The translations under genes and the position numbers were made by a program. The notes below the pieces were generated by a model, which saw only the letters and a program-made list of their open reading frames with translations, searched no databases and was not told the origin of the DNA. From the NCBI GenBank assembly GCA_937891085.1, contig CALAEY010000012.1, positions 1-64,000 on the forward strand: a DNA stretch of 64,000 nucleotides, written 5' to 3'. Source of the stretch: an uncultured Prevotellaceae bacterium (GTDB lineage: Bacteria > Bacteroidota > Bacteroidia > Bacteroidales > Bacteroidaceae). The first letter of the stretch is position 1. Every line of letters begins with the position of its first letter. This document shows positions 26,598 through 36,080 of the stretch, one piece after another.

Positions 26598-27695
26598 ATG
26601 ACAAGCTCTACACCGACAGAAACGGGTCTGTCTGCCTTGAATCGTAAAGCATTCCAGGCAGACGTTAATGGAAAACGCACAGACCTATTCATTCTCAAGA
26701 ATCCCTTGGGAATGGAAGTTGCTGTTACCAATTACGGTTGTGCTATTATTTCCATCATGGTTCCTGACAAGCATGACCATTACGCTAACGTCGTATTGAG
26801 TCATGATTCCATTGATGACACCATGCACAGTCCAGAACCTTTCCTCAGTACTACCATCGGTAGATACGGCAACCGCATTGCCAAAGGCAAGTTTACCCTA
26901 TTTAGAAAAGAATATAACCTGACCATCAACAATGGTCCTAACTCCCTGCACGGAGGTCCTACGGGGTTCCATGCACGAGTGTGGGATGCTGAACAGATTG
27001 ATGGTCAGACTATCGTATTCAAATACCGTTCCATAGATGGTGAAGAGGGTTTCCCTGGCAACCTGAATATAGAGATGAGCTATCATCTGGCTGATGACTG
27101 CAACGCCTTGGAGATTGAGTACAAAGCGGTGACTGATCAGCCTACCATCGTCAACCTCACCAGTCATGGGTTCTTCAACTTGGCAGGTATTGCCAATCCT
27201 AGTCCTACTATATTAAATAATGTGGTAACCATCAATGCGGATTATTATATCCCTATTGACGAAGTGTCCATTCCTACAGGCGAGATACTTAAGGTTGAAG
27301 GCACTCCTATGGATTTCCGCACCCCACATACAGTGGGCGAACGCATTGATGCCGATTTCCAGCAATTGAAGAACGGAACAGGCTATGATCATTGCTATGT
27401 ATTAAATAAGGTGGAGGCTGGCGAACTCAGCTTAGCAGCTATCTGCACAGAACCCCAGAGCGGACGAAGCATGGAGGTTTACACCACTGAGAATGGTGTT
27501 CAGCTCTATACTGGCAATTGGCTTGGAGGATTCAGTGGGACACACGGAGCCGCCTTCCCAGCCCGTAGTGCTATCTGCTTCGAAGCCCAATGCTTCCCAG
27601 ACACGCCTAACAAAGCCCATTTCCCATCAGCAGTACTGATGCCTGATGACGAATATAGGCAGAAGACCATTTACAAGTTTGGAGTGATTAAATAA
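26598..27695 (+). CDS. galM: Aldose 1-epimerase (galactose mutarotase)
   Basis: 365 residues. Catalytic motifs are NGPNSLHGGPTGFHARVW (His), NLTSHGFFNLAG (second His) and the closing ICFEAQCFPDTPN with the catalytic Glu. It interconverts alpha and beta anomers of galactose so that galactokinase can use it. It is first in the galM-transporter-galK operon and cytosolic (no signal peptide). Confidence 0.95.
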   Translation: MTSSTPTETGLSALNRKAFQADVNGKRTDLFILKNPLGMEVAVTNYGCAIISIMVPDKHDHYANVVLSHDSIDDTMHSPEPFLSTTIGRYGNRIAKGKFTLFRKEYNLTINNGPNSLHGGPTGFHARVWDAEQIDGQTIVFKYRSIDGEEGFPGNLNIEMSYHLADDCNALEIEYKAVTDQPTIVNLTSHGFFNLAGIANPSPTILNNVVTINADYYIPIDEVSIPTGEILKVEGTPMDFRTPHTVGERIDADFQQLKNGTGYDHCYVLNKVEAGELSLAAICTEPQSGRSMEVYTTENGVQLYTGNWLGGFSGTHGAAFPARSAICFEAQCFPDTPNKAHFPSAVLMPDDEYRQKTIYKFGVIK

Positions 27696-27737
27696 GGAGA
27701 ATAATTAACTTTAATATAAACTTTAATAATTAAAACT

Positions 27738-29063
27738 ATGTCACAAGAACAACAGAAAAGTGGAAATTTGGTAGCCATTATTACCATGTTTTTCCTGTTT
27801 GCAATGATCTCATTCGTGACCAACATGGCAGCCCCAGTTGGAAACATTTGGACAATGGATGATGCAGTGGGTGCAAACCCCATGTTAGGTTTCATGGGTA
27901 ACTTCATGAACTTCCTGGCCTACCTCTTCATGGGTATTCCAGCAGGTAACATGCTGACCAAGGTGGGTTACAAGAAGACAGCCCTGATTGCCATCGCCGT
28001 AGGTATCGTAGGTCTGCTCATTCAGTATGCCTCTGGTTTGAGCACTGGTGTCACAGGCTTCTCTATCTACCTGCTTGGCGCATTCGTTTGCGGTTTCTGC
28101 GTATGTATGCTCAACACCGTGGTAAACCCCATGCTGAACCTCATCGGCGGTGGTGGTGCCAAGGGTAACCAGTTGCTTCAGTTGGGTGGCGCCTGTAACT
28201 CTCTGGCCGGAACCATCGCTCCCATCATGGTAGGTGCCATCCTGGGCTCTATCACCAAGAGCACTACCCTGGCCGAGGTAAACCCCATGCTGTTTGGTGC
28301 TATCGCCATCTTCGTGGTTGCTTTCATTGTAATCTACCTGGTAAATATTCCTGAGCCCCGCCAGCAGAAAGTTGCTGACGTAAAGGAGAACGACAAGTAT
28401 AGCCCCTGGAGCTTCCGTCACTTCGTGCTTGGCACAGTGGCCATCTTCTGCTATGTAGGTATGGAAGTGGGTATCCCAAATACTTTCGGCAACTTCCTCA
28501 ACATTCAGGAGCATTTTGCCGTGTTTGATGCCAGCAATGCAATCAACGCTTCTGCCATCATCGGCGGTATGACCGGTCTTTACTGGCTGCTCATGCTCGT
28601 TGGCCGTCTGACATCAGGTTTCATCAGTGGCAAGATTTCAAGCCGCACCCAGCTACTCACCGTTTCTTGCGTCGGCATCGTGCTGGTACTCATCTCTATG
28701 TTCGTTCCTGAAACTGCAGGTGCTTCTATGGTAGGCTTCAGCGGTGGTTCCTTTGCGGTAAACAATGTGCCTCTTTTCACTATCTTCCTGGTTCTCATGG
28801 GTCTGTGCACCTCTATCATGTGGGGCTGCATCTTCAACCTGGCTACCGAAGGCCTGGGCAAATACACTGAAAAGGCTTCAGGTATCTTCATGATGATGGT
28901 AGTGGGCGGTGGTATCCTGCCTCTGATTCAGAACTCTATCGTGGGTGAGACCATCGGCTCGCTGCGCATGAGCTACTGGATTGTTGTTGCTGTGTTGGCA
29001 TACATGATTTTCTATGCCCTCATCGGTAGCAAGAATGTAAACAAGGACATTAAGGTTGACTAA
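27738..29063 (+). CDS. MFS sugar transporter (galactose operon)
   Basis: 441 residues with about twelve membrane helices, starting IITMFFLFAMISFVTNMAAP. Motifs such as GNFMNFLAYLFMGIPAGNML and LNTVVNPMLNLIGGGG are those of the FucP/GlcP-like sugar symporters of Bacteroides. Its place between galM and galK makes galactose (or a galactose/glucose pair) the likely substrate. Codon use is strongly biased to frequent codons, suggesting high expression. Confidence 0.88.
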   Translation: MSQEQQKSGNLVAIITMFFLFAMISFVTNMAAPVGNIWTMDDAVGANPMLGFMGNFMNFLAYLFMGIPAGNMLTKVGYKKTALIAIAVGIVGLLIQYASGLSTGVTGFSIYLLGAFVCGFCVCMLNTVVNPMLNLIGGGGAKGNQLLQLGGACNSLAGTIAPIMVGAILGSITKSTTLAEVNPMLFGAIAIFVVAFIVIYLVNIPEPRQQKVADVKENDKYSPWSFRHFVLGTVAIFCYVGMEVGIPNTFGNFLNIQEHFAVFDASNAINASAIIGGMTGLYWLLMLVGRLTSGFISGKISSRTQLLTVSCVGIVLVLISMFVPETAGASMVGFSGGSFAVNNVPLFTIFLVLMGLCTSIMWGCIFNLATEGLGKYTEKASGIFMMMVVGGGILPLIQNSIVGETIGSLRMSYWIVVAVLAYMIFYALIGSKNVNKDIKVD

Positions 29064-29070
29064 TACTTTT

Positions 29071-29142
29071 GGACATTGAACATAGGACATCGGGCCTGCC
29101 GATGAGCAGAAGTCTGATGTTCTATGTCCGATGCTCTATCTT
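29071..29142. repeat. Inverted heptamer array between transporter and galK
   Basis: Three 7-nt units GGACATT, GAACATA, GGACATC (29071-29091) face four units GATGTTC, TATGTCC, GATGCTC, TATCTTC (29115-29142). The 13-mer at 29071 pairs with 29117-29129 with one mismatch, and CATCGG/CCGATG (29088-29104) forms a small inner hairpin. There is no T run. Confidence 0.75.
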
Positions 29143-29168
29143 CAATAATTTCTAAAATTCAAAGCATT

Positions 29169-30323
29169 ATGGATATAGAATACGTAAGAAGTCGCTTCAT
29201 CAAGCATTTTGACGGAAGCACAGGTGCTATCTACACATCTCCAGGTCGTATCAACCTGATAGGTGAACACACAGACTATAATGGTGGATTTGTATTTCCA
29301 GGAGCAGTAGACAAGGGCATCATGGCTGAGCTTAAGCCCAACGGTACAAACAAGGTGAGAGCATACTCCATCAACATGAAGGACATGGTAGAGTTTGGTC
29401 TCAACGAAGAAGATGCCCCACGCACCAGCTGGGCACGCTACATCTTCGGTGTTTGTAGAGAAATGATCAAACGGGGCGTAGAGGTGAAAGGCTTCAACAC
29501 AGCTTTCGCTGGTGACGTTCCATTGGGCGCCGGCATGTCATCATCTGCCGCTTTGGAAAGTACCTATGCCTATGCTTTGAACGACCTCTTCGGAGAAGGA
29601 AAGATTGACAAATTTGAACTGGCTAAAGTCGGACAGGCCACTGAGCACAACTATTGCGGTGTGAAGTGTGGCATCATGGATCAGTTTGCCTCAGTATTCG
29701 GCAAGAAAGGCCATCTCATCCGCTTGGATTGCCGCTCTTTGGAGTATCAATACTTCCATTTCGAGCCTAAGGGCTACCGCTTGGTGCTGGTAGATTCTGT
29801 AGTGAAGCATGAGTTGGCTTCCAGTGCTTACAACAAGCGCCGTCAGAGCTGCGAGAACGTAGTGGCTGCACTGCGCGAACTGCATCCAGAGGTTGAATTC
29901 CTGCGCGATGCCAACATGGACATGCTGGCTGAGGTGAAGGGAAAGGTTAGCGACGAAGACTACATGCGTGCTGAGTATGTCATCGAGGAGATCCAGCGCG
30001 TACTTGATGTTTGCGATGCCTTGGAGAAGGGCGACTATGAAACTGTTGGCCAGAAGATGTATGAGACTCATCAGGGCATGAGCAAGCTTTATGAAGTAAG
30101 CTGCGAAGAGCTCGACTTTCTGAATGATGTGGCCTTCGATTGCGGTGTGACTGGTTCACGCGTGATGGGTGGCGGCTTTGGTGGTTGCACCATCAACCTG
30201 GTAAAGGAAGAGCTCTATAGCACCTTCGTTGAGCAGGTTCGCAAGCAGTATTATGAGAAATACAAGAAGATTGCCAAAATATACGACGTAGTCATCGACG
30301 ATGGTGCTCGCAGATTAGCTTAA
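29169..30323 (+). CDS. galK: Galactokinase
   Basis: 384 residues of the GHMP kinase family. The galactose-binding signature is GRINLIGEHTDYNGG, the ATP loop PLGAGMSSSAALE, and motif 3 GGGFGGCTINLV. It phosphorylates alpha-galactose at C1. The start at 29169 gives the usual length; an upstream in-frame ATG at 29124 lies within the inverted repeat. Confidence 0.96.
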   Translation: MDIEYVRSRFIKHFDGSTGAIYTSPGRINLIGEHTDYNGGFVFPGAVDKGIMAELKPNGTNKVRAYSINMKDMVEFGLNEEDAPRTSWARYIFGVCREMIKRGVEVKGFNTAFAGDVPLGAGMSSSAALESTYAYALNDLFGEGKIDKFELAKVGQATEHNYCGVKCGIMDQFASVFGKKGHLIRLDCRSLEYQYFHFEPKGYRLVLVDSVVKHELASSAYNKRRQSCENVVAALRELHPEVEFLRDANMDMLAEVKGKVSDEDYMRAEYVIEEIQRVLDVCDALEKGDYETVGQKMYETHQGMSKLYEVSCEELDFLNDVAFDCGVTGSRVMGGGFGGCTINLVKEELYSTFVEQVRKQYYEKYKKIAKIYDVVIDDGARRLA

Positions 30324-30342
30324 TGATTGTAGAGGAAAACAC

Positions 30343-30372
30343 GAAGGGCGATGCCACATGGCACCGCCCTTC
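30343..30372. terminator. Bidirectional intrinsic terminator after galK
   Basis: GAAGGGCG and TGCCA pair with TGGCA and CGCCCTTC around a short loop. It is between the convergent galK and the coiled-coil protein gene. Confidence 0.8.
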
Positions 30373-30394
30373 TTCATATTATAAACCTCCTACC

Positions 30395-31267
30395 CTATTT
30401 CAGGCTGAAAGAAGAAGAACCGATCAAATTACCTTCTGCGAAGATATCCAGTCGATAGTTTCCTGCATAGAGGAACTCTTGCACATCCCAATATACGCTT
30501 ACTGGCTGCTCCTCACCCGTATACTCTATATACTTCTTAATGGAATAGGTGAGCTGACGATTCTCGTAGCTGAAAGTATCTGAAGCATCACGCGTCAGCA
30601 CATCATTATCGGGCTTCAAGATACGCACATAGAGCGTACGGTCACCCGTCTTCGCTGTGATGTTCTTAGCGATATTAAAGCTGATTTGCAGTTTCTCAGT
30701 ATCCTTAGTACGCTTAGCCTCCCTGCCACGCTTGTTCAGTGGAGTGACGCGAATCCCCGTGGCATCCAGCTGAGAAGCCAGCGTCACCTGCTCCGTGAGG
30801 TTCTTGCGCTCTTCTGTCAAGTTGCTTATCTGGCGTGAAGCATCGTTATACTTCTGCGTCACCTCTTCTATTACCACTTTCTGCTGGGCATTGATCTGAT
30901 TCAGAGAGTCTATCTGATTGATGTAGCTTACCATCACAGTGCGCAAAGTAGCCAGTTCGTTTTTCAGACGACGGATCTCCGTGGCATTGGTGCTCTTCAC
31001 CGTGCGAAGTTCCTCCAGTAAGCGCTGAGTCTTGAGCTGTTCCTGCTCCAAGAGTTGAGCCAGCGAATCATTAGACACCGTGAGTTTCAGCTCATCATAC
31101 TGACGAGAGAAGGTGGTGTACTCACTCTCCAGATCCTCCTTTTCCAGACGAAATTCCTCACGAAGCTCCGTATTTGCCTGCTTCTCATTCATCAGCAGAT
31201 AGGCCAACACACCCATGGCAGCCAGCAGCAACACGGCTATAATGGTAAAAATGATGTTCTTTTTCAT
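30395..31267 (-). CDS. Membrane-anchored coiled-coil protein
   Basis: 290 residues; family conserved in Bacteroidales but without a named function that I can assign. One N-terminal membrane helix (IIFTIIAVLLLAAMGVLAYL), a long coiled coil (about 28-165, heptads rich in Leu, Glu, Gln) and a C-terminal beta domain (about 180-290, DRTLYVRILKPDNDVLTRDA). The orientation suggests a periplasmic coil and domain tethered to the inner membrane. It is a single gene, convergent with galK. Confidence 0.75.
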   Translation of the reverse strand: MKKNIIFTIIAVLLLAAMGVLAYLLMNEKQANTELREEFRLEKEDLESEYTTFSRQYDELKLTVSNDSLAQLLEQEQLKTQRLLEELRTVKSTNATEIRRLKNELATLRTVMVSYINQIDSLNQINAQQKVVIEEVTQKYNDASRQISNLTEERKNLTEQVTLASQLDATGIRVTPLNKRGREAKRTKDTEKLQISFNIAKNITAKTGDRTLYVRILKPDNDVLTRDASDTFSYENRQLTYSIKKYIEYTGEEQPVSVYWDVQEFLYAGNYRLDIFAEGNLIGSSSFSLK

Positions 31268-31325
31268 ACATTATGAGTTATTTGACGCCGCAAAGTTAAG
31301 CAATAAACTGCATATCACCAAAAAA

Positions 31326-31357
31326 GCCGTGTCGCAATATGTTAAAAGCGACACGGC
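31326..31357 (-). terminator. Intrinsic terminator of mdh
   Basis: GCCGTGTCGC and GCGACACGGC form a perfect 10-bp stem followed by TTTTTT on the minus strand. Confidence 0.9.
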
Positions 31358-31379
31358 CCTATACTAAAAACCTTTAAAA

Positions 31380-32366
31380 TCAGAGGTTTGGATTCTCCTT
31401 ATTCCACTCAGAGATAGGAGGAATGATGTTCAGAGTTACCAACTCATCGCGCATCTTCTGCAGGTGCTCGTAAGATGCTTGCAGAGCAGCCATTTCCTCT
31501 TCGGTACCCTCTGGCTTGGTGAAGTGAACGCCGTCCTTGTCGATTGTGGTTGGCATAGCCATCATCACATTCTCGAAGCCGAATGCCTTTACGAAGCAAC
31601 CAGCAGGCCAAGTGAAAGGTTCGCCGCCCATAGCACCCTCGATCATCTTAACAGCCTGATATGCAGGACTCTGGAATGAAGAACGACCACGCAGCTTGAT
31701 GATGTTGCTACCACCCTGGATAGTCATGTGCTTGATCTCAGCCCAACGCTCTGCTGACAGAGGCAGCTCGCAGAGAGGCTTGCCATCGATGAGTGCCTTG
31801 CTGGCAAATACTGCCATCTGCTCGCCATGACCACCATAAGTATAAGCCTTGGTCACCTTGTCCTGACGAACGCCGAACTCCTGTGCCAACTGCTGCTGCA
31901 GACGGGTGCTATCCAATGCTGCCAGAGAAGTCAGCTGATTTGGCTTCAGACCTGAGTGAATCAGTGCAGTCAGAGCAGTTACATCAGCAGGGTTGAAGAT
32001 CACCACCACATGCTTCACGTCTGGGCAGTATTTCTTGATATTCTCACCGAAGTCAGCTGCAATCTGGCAGTTGCCCTTCAGTAAGTCTTCACGAGTCATA
32101 CCCTCCTTACGAGGAGCACCGCCTGAAGAAATGATGTACTTAGCACCAGTGAAAGCCTCAGCAGCATCTACAGTATAAGAGATGTTAGCTTCTGGGAATG
32201 CGCAGTGGCACATTTCATCATAAACGCCATGAACACCTGGCTCATAGATATCATACAAACAGATGTTAGGAGTCAGCCCCAGCATCAGAACGCTCTGCAC
32301 CATGTTAGAGCCGATCATACCACCAGCACCAACAATGACCAATTTCTCGTCAGTTAAGAATTTCAT
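31380..32366 (-). CDS. mdh: Malate dehydrogenase-like NAD-dependent oxidoreductase
   Basis: 328 residues. Rossmann start LVIVGAGGMIGSNM, substrate-loop Arg in GGAPRKEGMTR, catalytic Asp in ALDSTRLQQQLA and catalytic His in YGGHGEQMAV. It interconverts malate and oxaloacetate, feeding the reductive succinate branch of anaerobic Bacteroidales. Monocistronic with promoter and terminator. The lactate/malate family is recognised firmly; malate specificity follows from the APRKEGMTR loop. Confidence 0.92.
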   Translation of the reverse strand: MKFLTDEKLVIVGAGGMIGSNMVQSVLMLGLTPNICLYDIYEPGVHGVYDEMCHCAFPEANISYTVDAAEAFTGAKYIISSGGAPRKEGMTREDLLKGNCQIAADFGENIKKYCPDVKHVVVIFNPADVTALTALIHSGLKPNQLTSLAALDSTRLQQQLAQEFGVRQDKVTKAYTYGGHGEQMAVFASKALIDGKPLCELPLSAERWAEIKHMTIQGGSNIIKLRGRSSFQSPAYQAVKMIEGAMGGEPFTWPAGCFVKAFGFENVMMAMPTTIDKDGVHFTKPEGTEEEMAALQASYEHLQKMRDELVTLNIIPPISEWNKENPNL

Positions 32367-32408
32367 AATTTTTATTTTTAAGTTTAACTTGTATTTTCTT
32401 CACAACTG

Positions 32409-32439
32409 CAAAAATAAGAAAGTTTCGTGATAAGCCCAA
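32409..32439 (-). promoter_or_regulatory. Promoter of mdh
   Basis: On the minus strand TTG (32439-32437), a 20-nt spacer and TATTTTTG (32416-32409). Confidence 0.75.
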
Positions 32440-32557
32440 CCTTAATGGCGTTTATTTTTCATAAAAAAGTGATATTTATGCAGTATGCTAAGTGCAGGTT
32501 GCAAAAAGGCAATCTTGCATTGCAACCAACGGAACCTAAACGATAAGTAAAGATGAT

Positions 32558-33035
32558 TTTTTCTTCCGCTCTTCCGCTAAATCTCGGTAGTGTATAGTAT
32601 TCATGAATTATCATAGCGGAAGAAGAGACGGAAGTAGCGGAAGTAAAACTGCAGATTTGGGCCAAAGATTGCGTAAAAAGGCTCCTTTCCTTGCTGCAAT
32701 CTTGATAGGCATCAATCGCTCAAAATCAGAGATAGTTTCACTGTTAGATTATTCTGCTTGCAATGCTGTGGTTTTAAGGCTTGGAACTGTCAGTTCCATA
32801 GTTAGGGACTGCCAGTTTCATGCCGAGAGACTAAGAGTTCCACCCCATGAAACTGGTGTGGAACTGACGTTACGCTCTAAACCTATGTACTAATAAGAGG
32901 GGCATACTGATATATTTTACGCCATATTTCGACGAGAAACGCCTTTCTTCTTCCGCTTCTTCCGTCTCTTCTTCCGCTATGATAGTTTATAACGCACATG
33001 AATTATCTAAATTTAGCGGAAGAGCGGAAGAAAAA
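32558..33035. repeat. 478-bp non-coding element with long nested terminal inverted repeats
   Basis: The outer arms 32558-32582 and 33011-33035 are perfect 25-bp reverse complements. The inner arms 32609-32643 and 32950-32984 match over 35 bp with one mismatch. Both arm pairs are separated by 26 nt on each side. The arms are built from the word CTTCCGC/GCGGAAG. The middle holds a second family of paired words (GGAACTG/CAGTTCC, AGTTTCATG/CATGAAACT). There is no convincing gene inside. It fills the 687-nt gap between mdh and nadK and ends within 20 nt of the nadK stop. Confidence 0.85.
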
Positions 33036-33053
33036 CATGTAATAAAAATAGAA

Positions 33054-33923
33054 TTATCGACTATCTACCCCCCACATCATCTTGCCACGCAAGGTATCAA
33101 AGAAGTGGTGGTCAAAACGCTTCACCATCTTCAGTTTCAGATCGGCCTTGGAGATGCGCAGACGGGTGCTCTCATCGCATGAGAAACTGCGACCATCAAT
33201 AGATACCAAGAAGCTATGACTTCGACTCTCTACCTCCAAGGAGACTTCCCATTCATCACAAATCACGATGGGGCGACACGTGAGGCTATGGGGAGCCACG
33301 GGCGTGAGGGTCATGGTCTGGCTATGAGGCACGATGATAGGGCCACCCACACTCAGAGAATAGGCCGTGGAGCCTGTAGGGGTAGCCACGATAAGTCCAT
33401 CGGCCTGATAGGTATTGAGGTGCTGACCGTTTACGGAAGCACGGATAGAAATCATCGAAGAACTATCGTGCTTCAGCAGGGCTATCTCATTGAGGGCATA
33501 AGGCTCATGCATCAGTCGCTTATCATTGCTCTGCAGCTGCAGCATGACGCGTTCCTCTATCTTATAGTGATTGGTATAGATCTCGCTCACCATATCCTCC
33601 ATCTCATCGGCAGAGACATCTGCCAAGAACCCCAGTCGGCCCGTATTGATGCCCAGTATGGGTATGTTCTTCTTCACGGCACGGCTGGCTGCTTTCAGGA
33701 ATGTGCCGTCGCCTCCCATACTTATCACCATATCGGCAGTGAAGTCTTGTCCGCTGAACAGTTCCAAGCCCGATAGCTTCAGGTGCTGTTCCTGCGTGAG
33801 GAAATGATAGAAGTCGGCATCCATGCAGATCTGTGCCTCATGCTGGCGCAGCAGATGGACGAGTTTTTCGGCAGCTGCCGACTTTTTGGGCTGGTAATTG
33901 TTCCCTATGATGGCAAATTTCAT
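33054..33923 (-). CDS. nadK: NAD kinase
   Basis: 289 residues. The catalytic GGDG motif is in [27 protein letters not shown] and [16 protein letters not shown] are the other family signatures. It phosphorylates NAD to NADP. Divergent from the exbB operon; a near-consensus -7 box (TATCTTCG) is visible on the minus strand around 33945. Confidence 0.96.
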   Translation of the reverse strand: MKFAIIGNNYQPKKSAAAEKLVHLLRQHEAQICMDADFYHFLTQEQHLKLSGLELFSGQDFTADMVISMGGDGTFLKAASRAVKKNIPILGINTGRLGFLADVSADEMEDMVSEIYTNHYKIEERVMLQLQSNDKRLMHEPYALNEIALLKHDSSSMISIRASVNGQHLNTYQADGLIVATPTGSTAYSLSVGGPIIVPHSQTMTLTPVAPHSLTCRPIVICDEWEVSLEVESRSHSFLVSIDGRSFSCDESTRLRISKADLKLKMVKRFDHHFFDTLRGKMMWGVDSR

Positions 33924-33996
33924 CGCTATTAGTATTTATTGACAATGCGAAGATACAATTTTTATTTTTTAAACAAGCATGTATGAATAGTTTTTG

Positions 33997-34004
33997 TATC
34001 TTTG
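33997..34004 (+). promoter_or_regulatory. -7 box of the exbB operon
   Basis: TATCTTTG, 35 nt before the exbB ATG; no clear -33 TTG. Confidence 0.55.
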
Positions 34005-34039
34005 TCCTTATTAAATACTAACAAAACGAATAGACAGAA

Positions 34040-34759
34040 ATGAATTTACTGATTTTCTTCCTCCTGCAGGCCGAAGAGCTGGCCGGAGGCTTGGTAGAGA
34101 CAATGCCCGTACTCAGCGAAACAGCCGAGACGGCTCAGTCAATGAACCTATGGGACCTGGCCGTGAAGGGTGGCTGGATTATGATAGTGCTGGCAGTGCT
34201 GTCGCTGATAGCCTTCTACATCCTCTTTGAGCGCTACTACGTCATCAAGCGGGCCGATAAGGAAGATCCTGAGTTCATGTTCAAGATCAAAGACTATATC
34301 AAGGACGGCAACGTGAAGGCAGCCATCACCTACTGCCAGAAGACTGATACGCCTGCCGCCCGCATGATAGAACGAGGCATCAGCCGCATAGGTCGTCCTG
34401 TAAACGATGTGCAGGCAGCCATAGAAAATGCTGGCAACCTGGAGGTGGCTAAGCTGGAAAAGGGCCTCAACGTGATGGCAACCATCGCTGGAGGTGCGCC
34501 TATGATCGGCTTCCTGGGTACGGTGATCGGTATGGTGAGAGCCTTCTTCGAGATGTCGAATGCAGGAAACAACATCGATATCACGCTGCTTTCTGGTGGT
34601 ATCTATCAAGCCATGATCACCACGGTGGGTGGTCTGATAGTGGGTATCATCGCCATGTTTGCCTACAACTATCTGGTGACGCTGGTAGATGGCATCGTGA
34701 ATAAAATGGAAGCCAAGACATTGGCGTTTATGGACTTACTCAATGAACCTGAACAGTAA
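34040..34759 (+). CDS. exbB: MotA/TolQ/ExbB proton channel protein
   Basis: 239 residues. Three membrane helices (about 45-66, 150-172, 190-215) and the family core GGAPMIGFLGTVIGMVRAFFEM. With ExbD it forms the proton-driven motor that energises TonB or Tol. An N-terminal Glu/Thr-rich segment precedes the first helix. The stop overlaps the next start (TAATG), typical of tight coupling. Confidence 0.93.
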   Translation: MNLLIFFLLQAEELAGGLVETMPVLSETAETAQSMNLWDLAVKGGWIMIVLAVLSLIAFYILFERYYVIKRADKEDPEFMFKIKDYIKDGNVKAAITYCQKTDTPAARMIERGISRIGRPVNDVQAAIENAGNLEVAKLEKGLNVMATIAGGAPMIGFLGTVIGMVRAFFEMSNAGNNIDITLLSGGIYQAMITTVGGLIVGIIAMFAYNYLVTLVDGIVNKMEAKTLAFMDLLNEPEQ

Positions 34760-35172
34760 TGCTGAAGAGAAGAAATAAAATAAATCCGTCGTTCAGTATG
34801 TCGTCTATGACAGACGTCATCTTCCTGCTGTTGATCTTCTTTATGATCACCAGTACCATGGTGTCGCCCAATGCCATCAAGGTGCTGCTGCCACAAGGCA
34901 AGCAACAGACTTCGGCCAAGCCTCTCACGCGCGTGATTATAGATAAGGAGTTGAACCTCTTCGCTGCCTTTGGCAACGATCGGGAGCAATCGCTCACCTT
35001 CGAGGAACTCACGCCCTTCCTGCAAGACTGCGCTGATAGGGAGCCTGAGATGTATGTGGCCCTCTATGCTGATGAGAGCGTGCCTTATCGTGAGATAGTG
35101 AAAGTGCTGAACATAGCCAACGAGAATCATTTCAAGATGGTGCTGGCCACAAGGCCGCCTGAGAATAGATAA
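34759..35172 (+). CDS. exbD: ExbD/TolR biopolymer transport protein
   Basis: 137 residues. A single N-terminal membrane helix carries the conserved proton-relay Asp (SMTDVIFLLLIFFMITSTMV), followed by a small periplasmic domain (about 50-137). It partners ExbB. One base overlaps the exbB stop; the TonB-like gene follows 5 nt later. Confidence 0.93.
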   Translation: MLKRRNKINPSFSMSSMTDVIFLLLIFFMITSTMVSPNAIKVLLPQGKQQTSAKPLTRVIIDKELNLFAAFGNDREQSLTFEELTPFLQDCADREPEMYVALYADESVPYREIVKVLNIANENHFKMVLATRPPENR

Positions 35173-35177
35173 AAGGT

Positions 35178-36062
35178 ATGGAGAAAAAGAAGAAAGGAAA
35201 ATATGTAGGTGTCATCGGAGCCTTGGGCGTACATGCCTTATTGCTGCTTCTGCTGTTCTTGGTGAGTTTCGCACTGCCACGAATCGCCGAGGAAGACGGT
35301 ATGCCCGTAATGCTGGGTGACACACCTGATGCCTATGGCTTTGCCGATCCTTCCTTGGTGGATGTAGACGTGCTGCCTCAAGAGCCACTGATGGCCGAAG
35401 CGGAGGCTGTCGAGAAGGTGCCTTCGGAGCAAGACCTCATCACACAAGAGGAAGAGGAGACAGTGGCCGTGGCTCCAAAGAAGCAGGAAACCCCAAAGCC
35501 CAAGGAGACGACAAAGCCTGCAGTGACTACTCCTAAACAGCCTACTGAAGCAGAGCGTCGTGAAGCGGAGCGCAAGGCTGCAGAAGCCCGTGCAGAAGCA
35601 GAACGAAAGGCTGCTGAGGAGAAAGCCGCAGAAGAGCAACGACAGGCTCAGGCTGCTGCCCGTAGCAGGGTGTCTGGTGCCTTTGGACGTGGCACGCAGA
35701 TGGGCAGCAGGGGCAACACAGAAGGCGAAGGTCTGCAAGGCAGTCCTGACGGCAATTCCGAGACAGGTGCCACTTCAGGCGTAGGAGGCTATGGTTCCTA
35801 TAGTTTAGGCGGACGCTCCTTAGGTCCTGGCGGACTCCCCCGCCCTACCTATAACGTGCCAGAGGAGGGACGTGTCGTAGTGGATATCACGGTGAATCCT
35901 GCTGGGCAAGTGATTGCCACTGGCATCAATCGCCAAACCAACACGGTGAATACCACCCTGCGCCGTGCTGCTGAGGAGGCTGCCAAGAAGGCACGCTTCA
36001 ACGAAGTGAGTGGTACGAACAACCAGACGGGTACCATCACTTATTACTTTAGACTGAAATAA
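35178..36062 (+). CDS. TonB/TolA-like energy transducer
   Basis: 294 residues. A basic N-terminus and membrane helix (GVIGALGVHALLLLLLFLVS) precede a Pro/Lys/Glu/Ala-rich spanning region (about 75-160, with a TolA-like Ala/Glu/Lys helix) and a Gly/Ser-rich linker. The C-terminal TonB domain (about 215-294) contains GRVVVDITVNPAGQVIATGI. It transmits ExbBD motion to outer membrane receptors or to the Tol-Pal system; the mixed character of the middle region leaves both open. Confidence 0.85.
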   Translation: MEKKKKGKYVGVIGALGVHALLLLLLFLVSFALPRIAEEDGMPVMLGDTPDAYGFADPSLVDVDVLPQEPLMAEAEAVEKVPSEQDLITQEEEETVAVAPKKQETPKPKETTKPAVTTPKQPTEAERREAERKAAEARAEAERKAAEEKAAEEQRQAQAAARSRVSGAFGRGTQMGSRGNTEGEGLQGSPDGNSETGATSGVGGYGSYSLGGRSLGPGGLPRPTYNVPEEGRVVVDITVNPAGQVIATGINRQTNTVNTTLRRAAEEAAKKARFNEVSGTNNQTGTITYYFRLK

Positions 36063-36080
36063 CAAAACATACGCTAAGAT

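Noticed and set aside
30323..30583. 86-codon plus-strand frame after galK
   Set aside because: It passes through the terminator hairpin and is antisense to the coiled-coil protein gene.
32603..32893. 96-codon frame inside the inverted-repeat element
   Set aside because: Its first third is the inverted repeat itself and the rest has no coding character.
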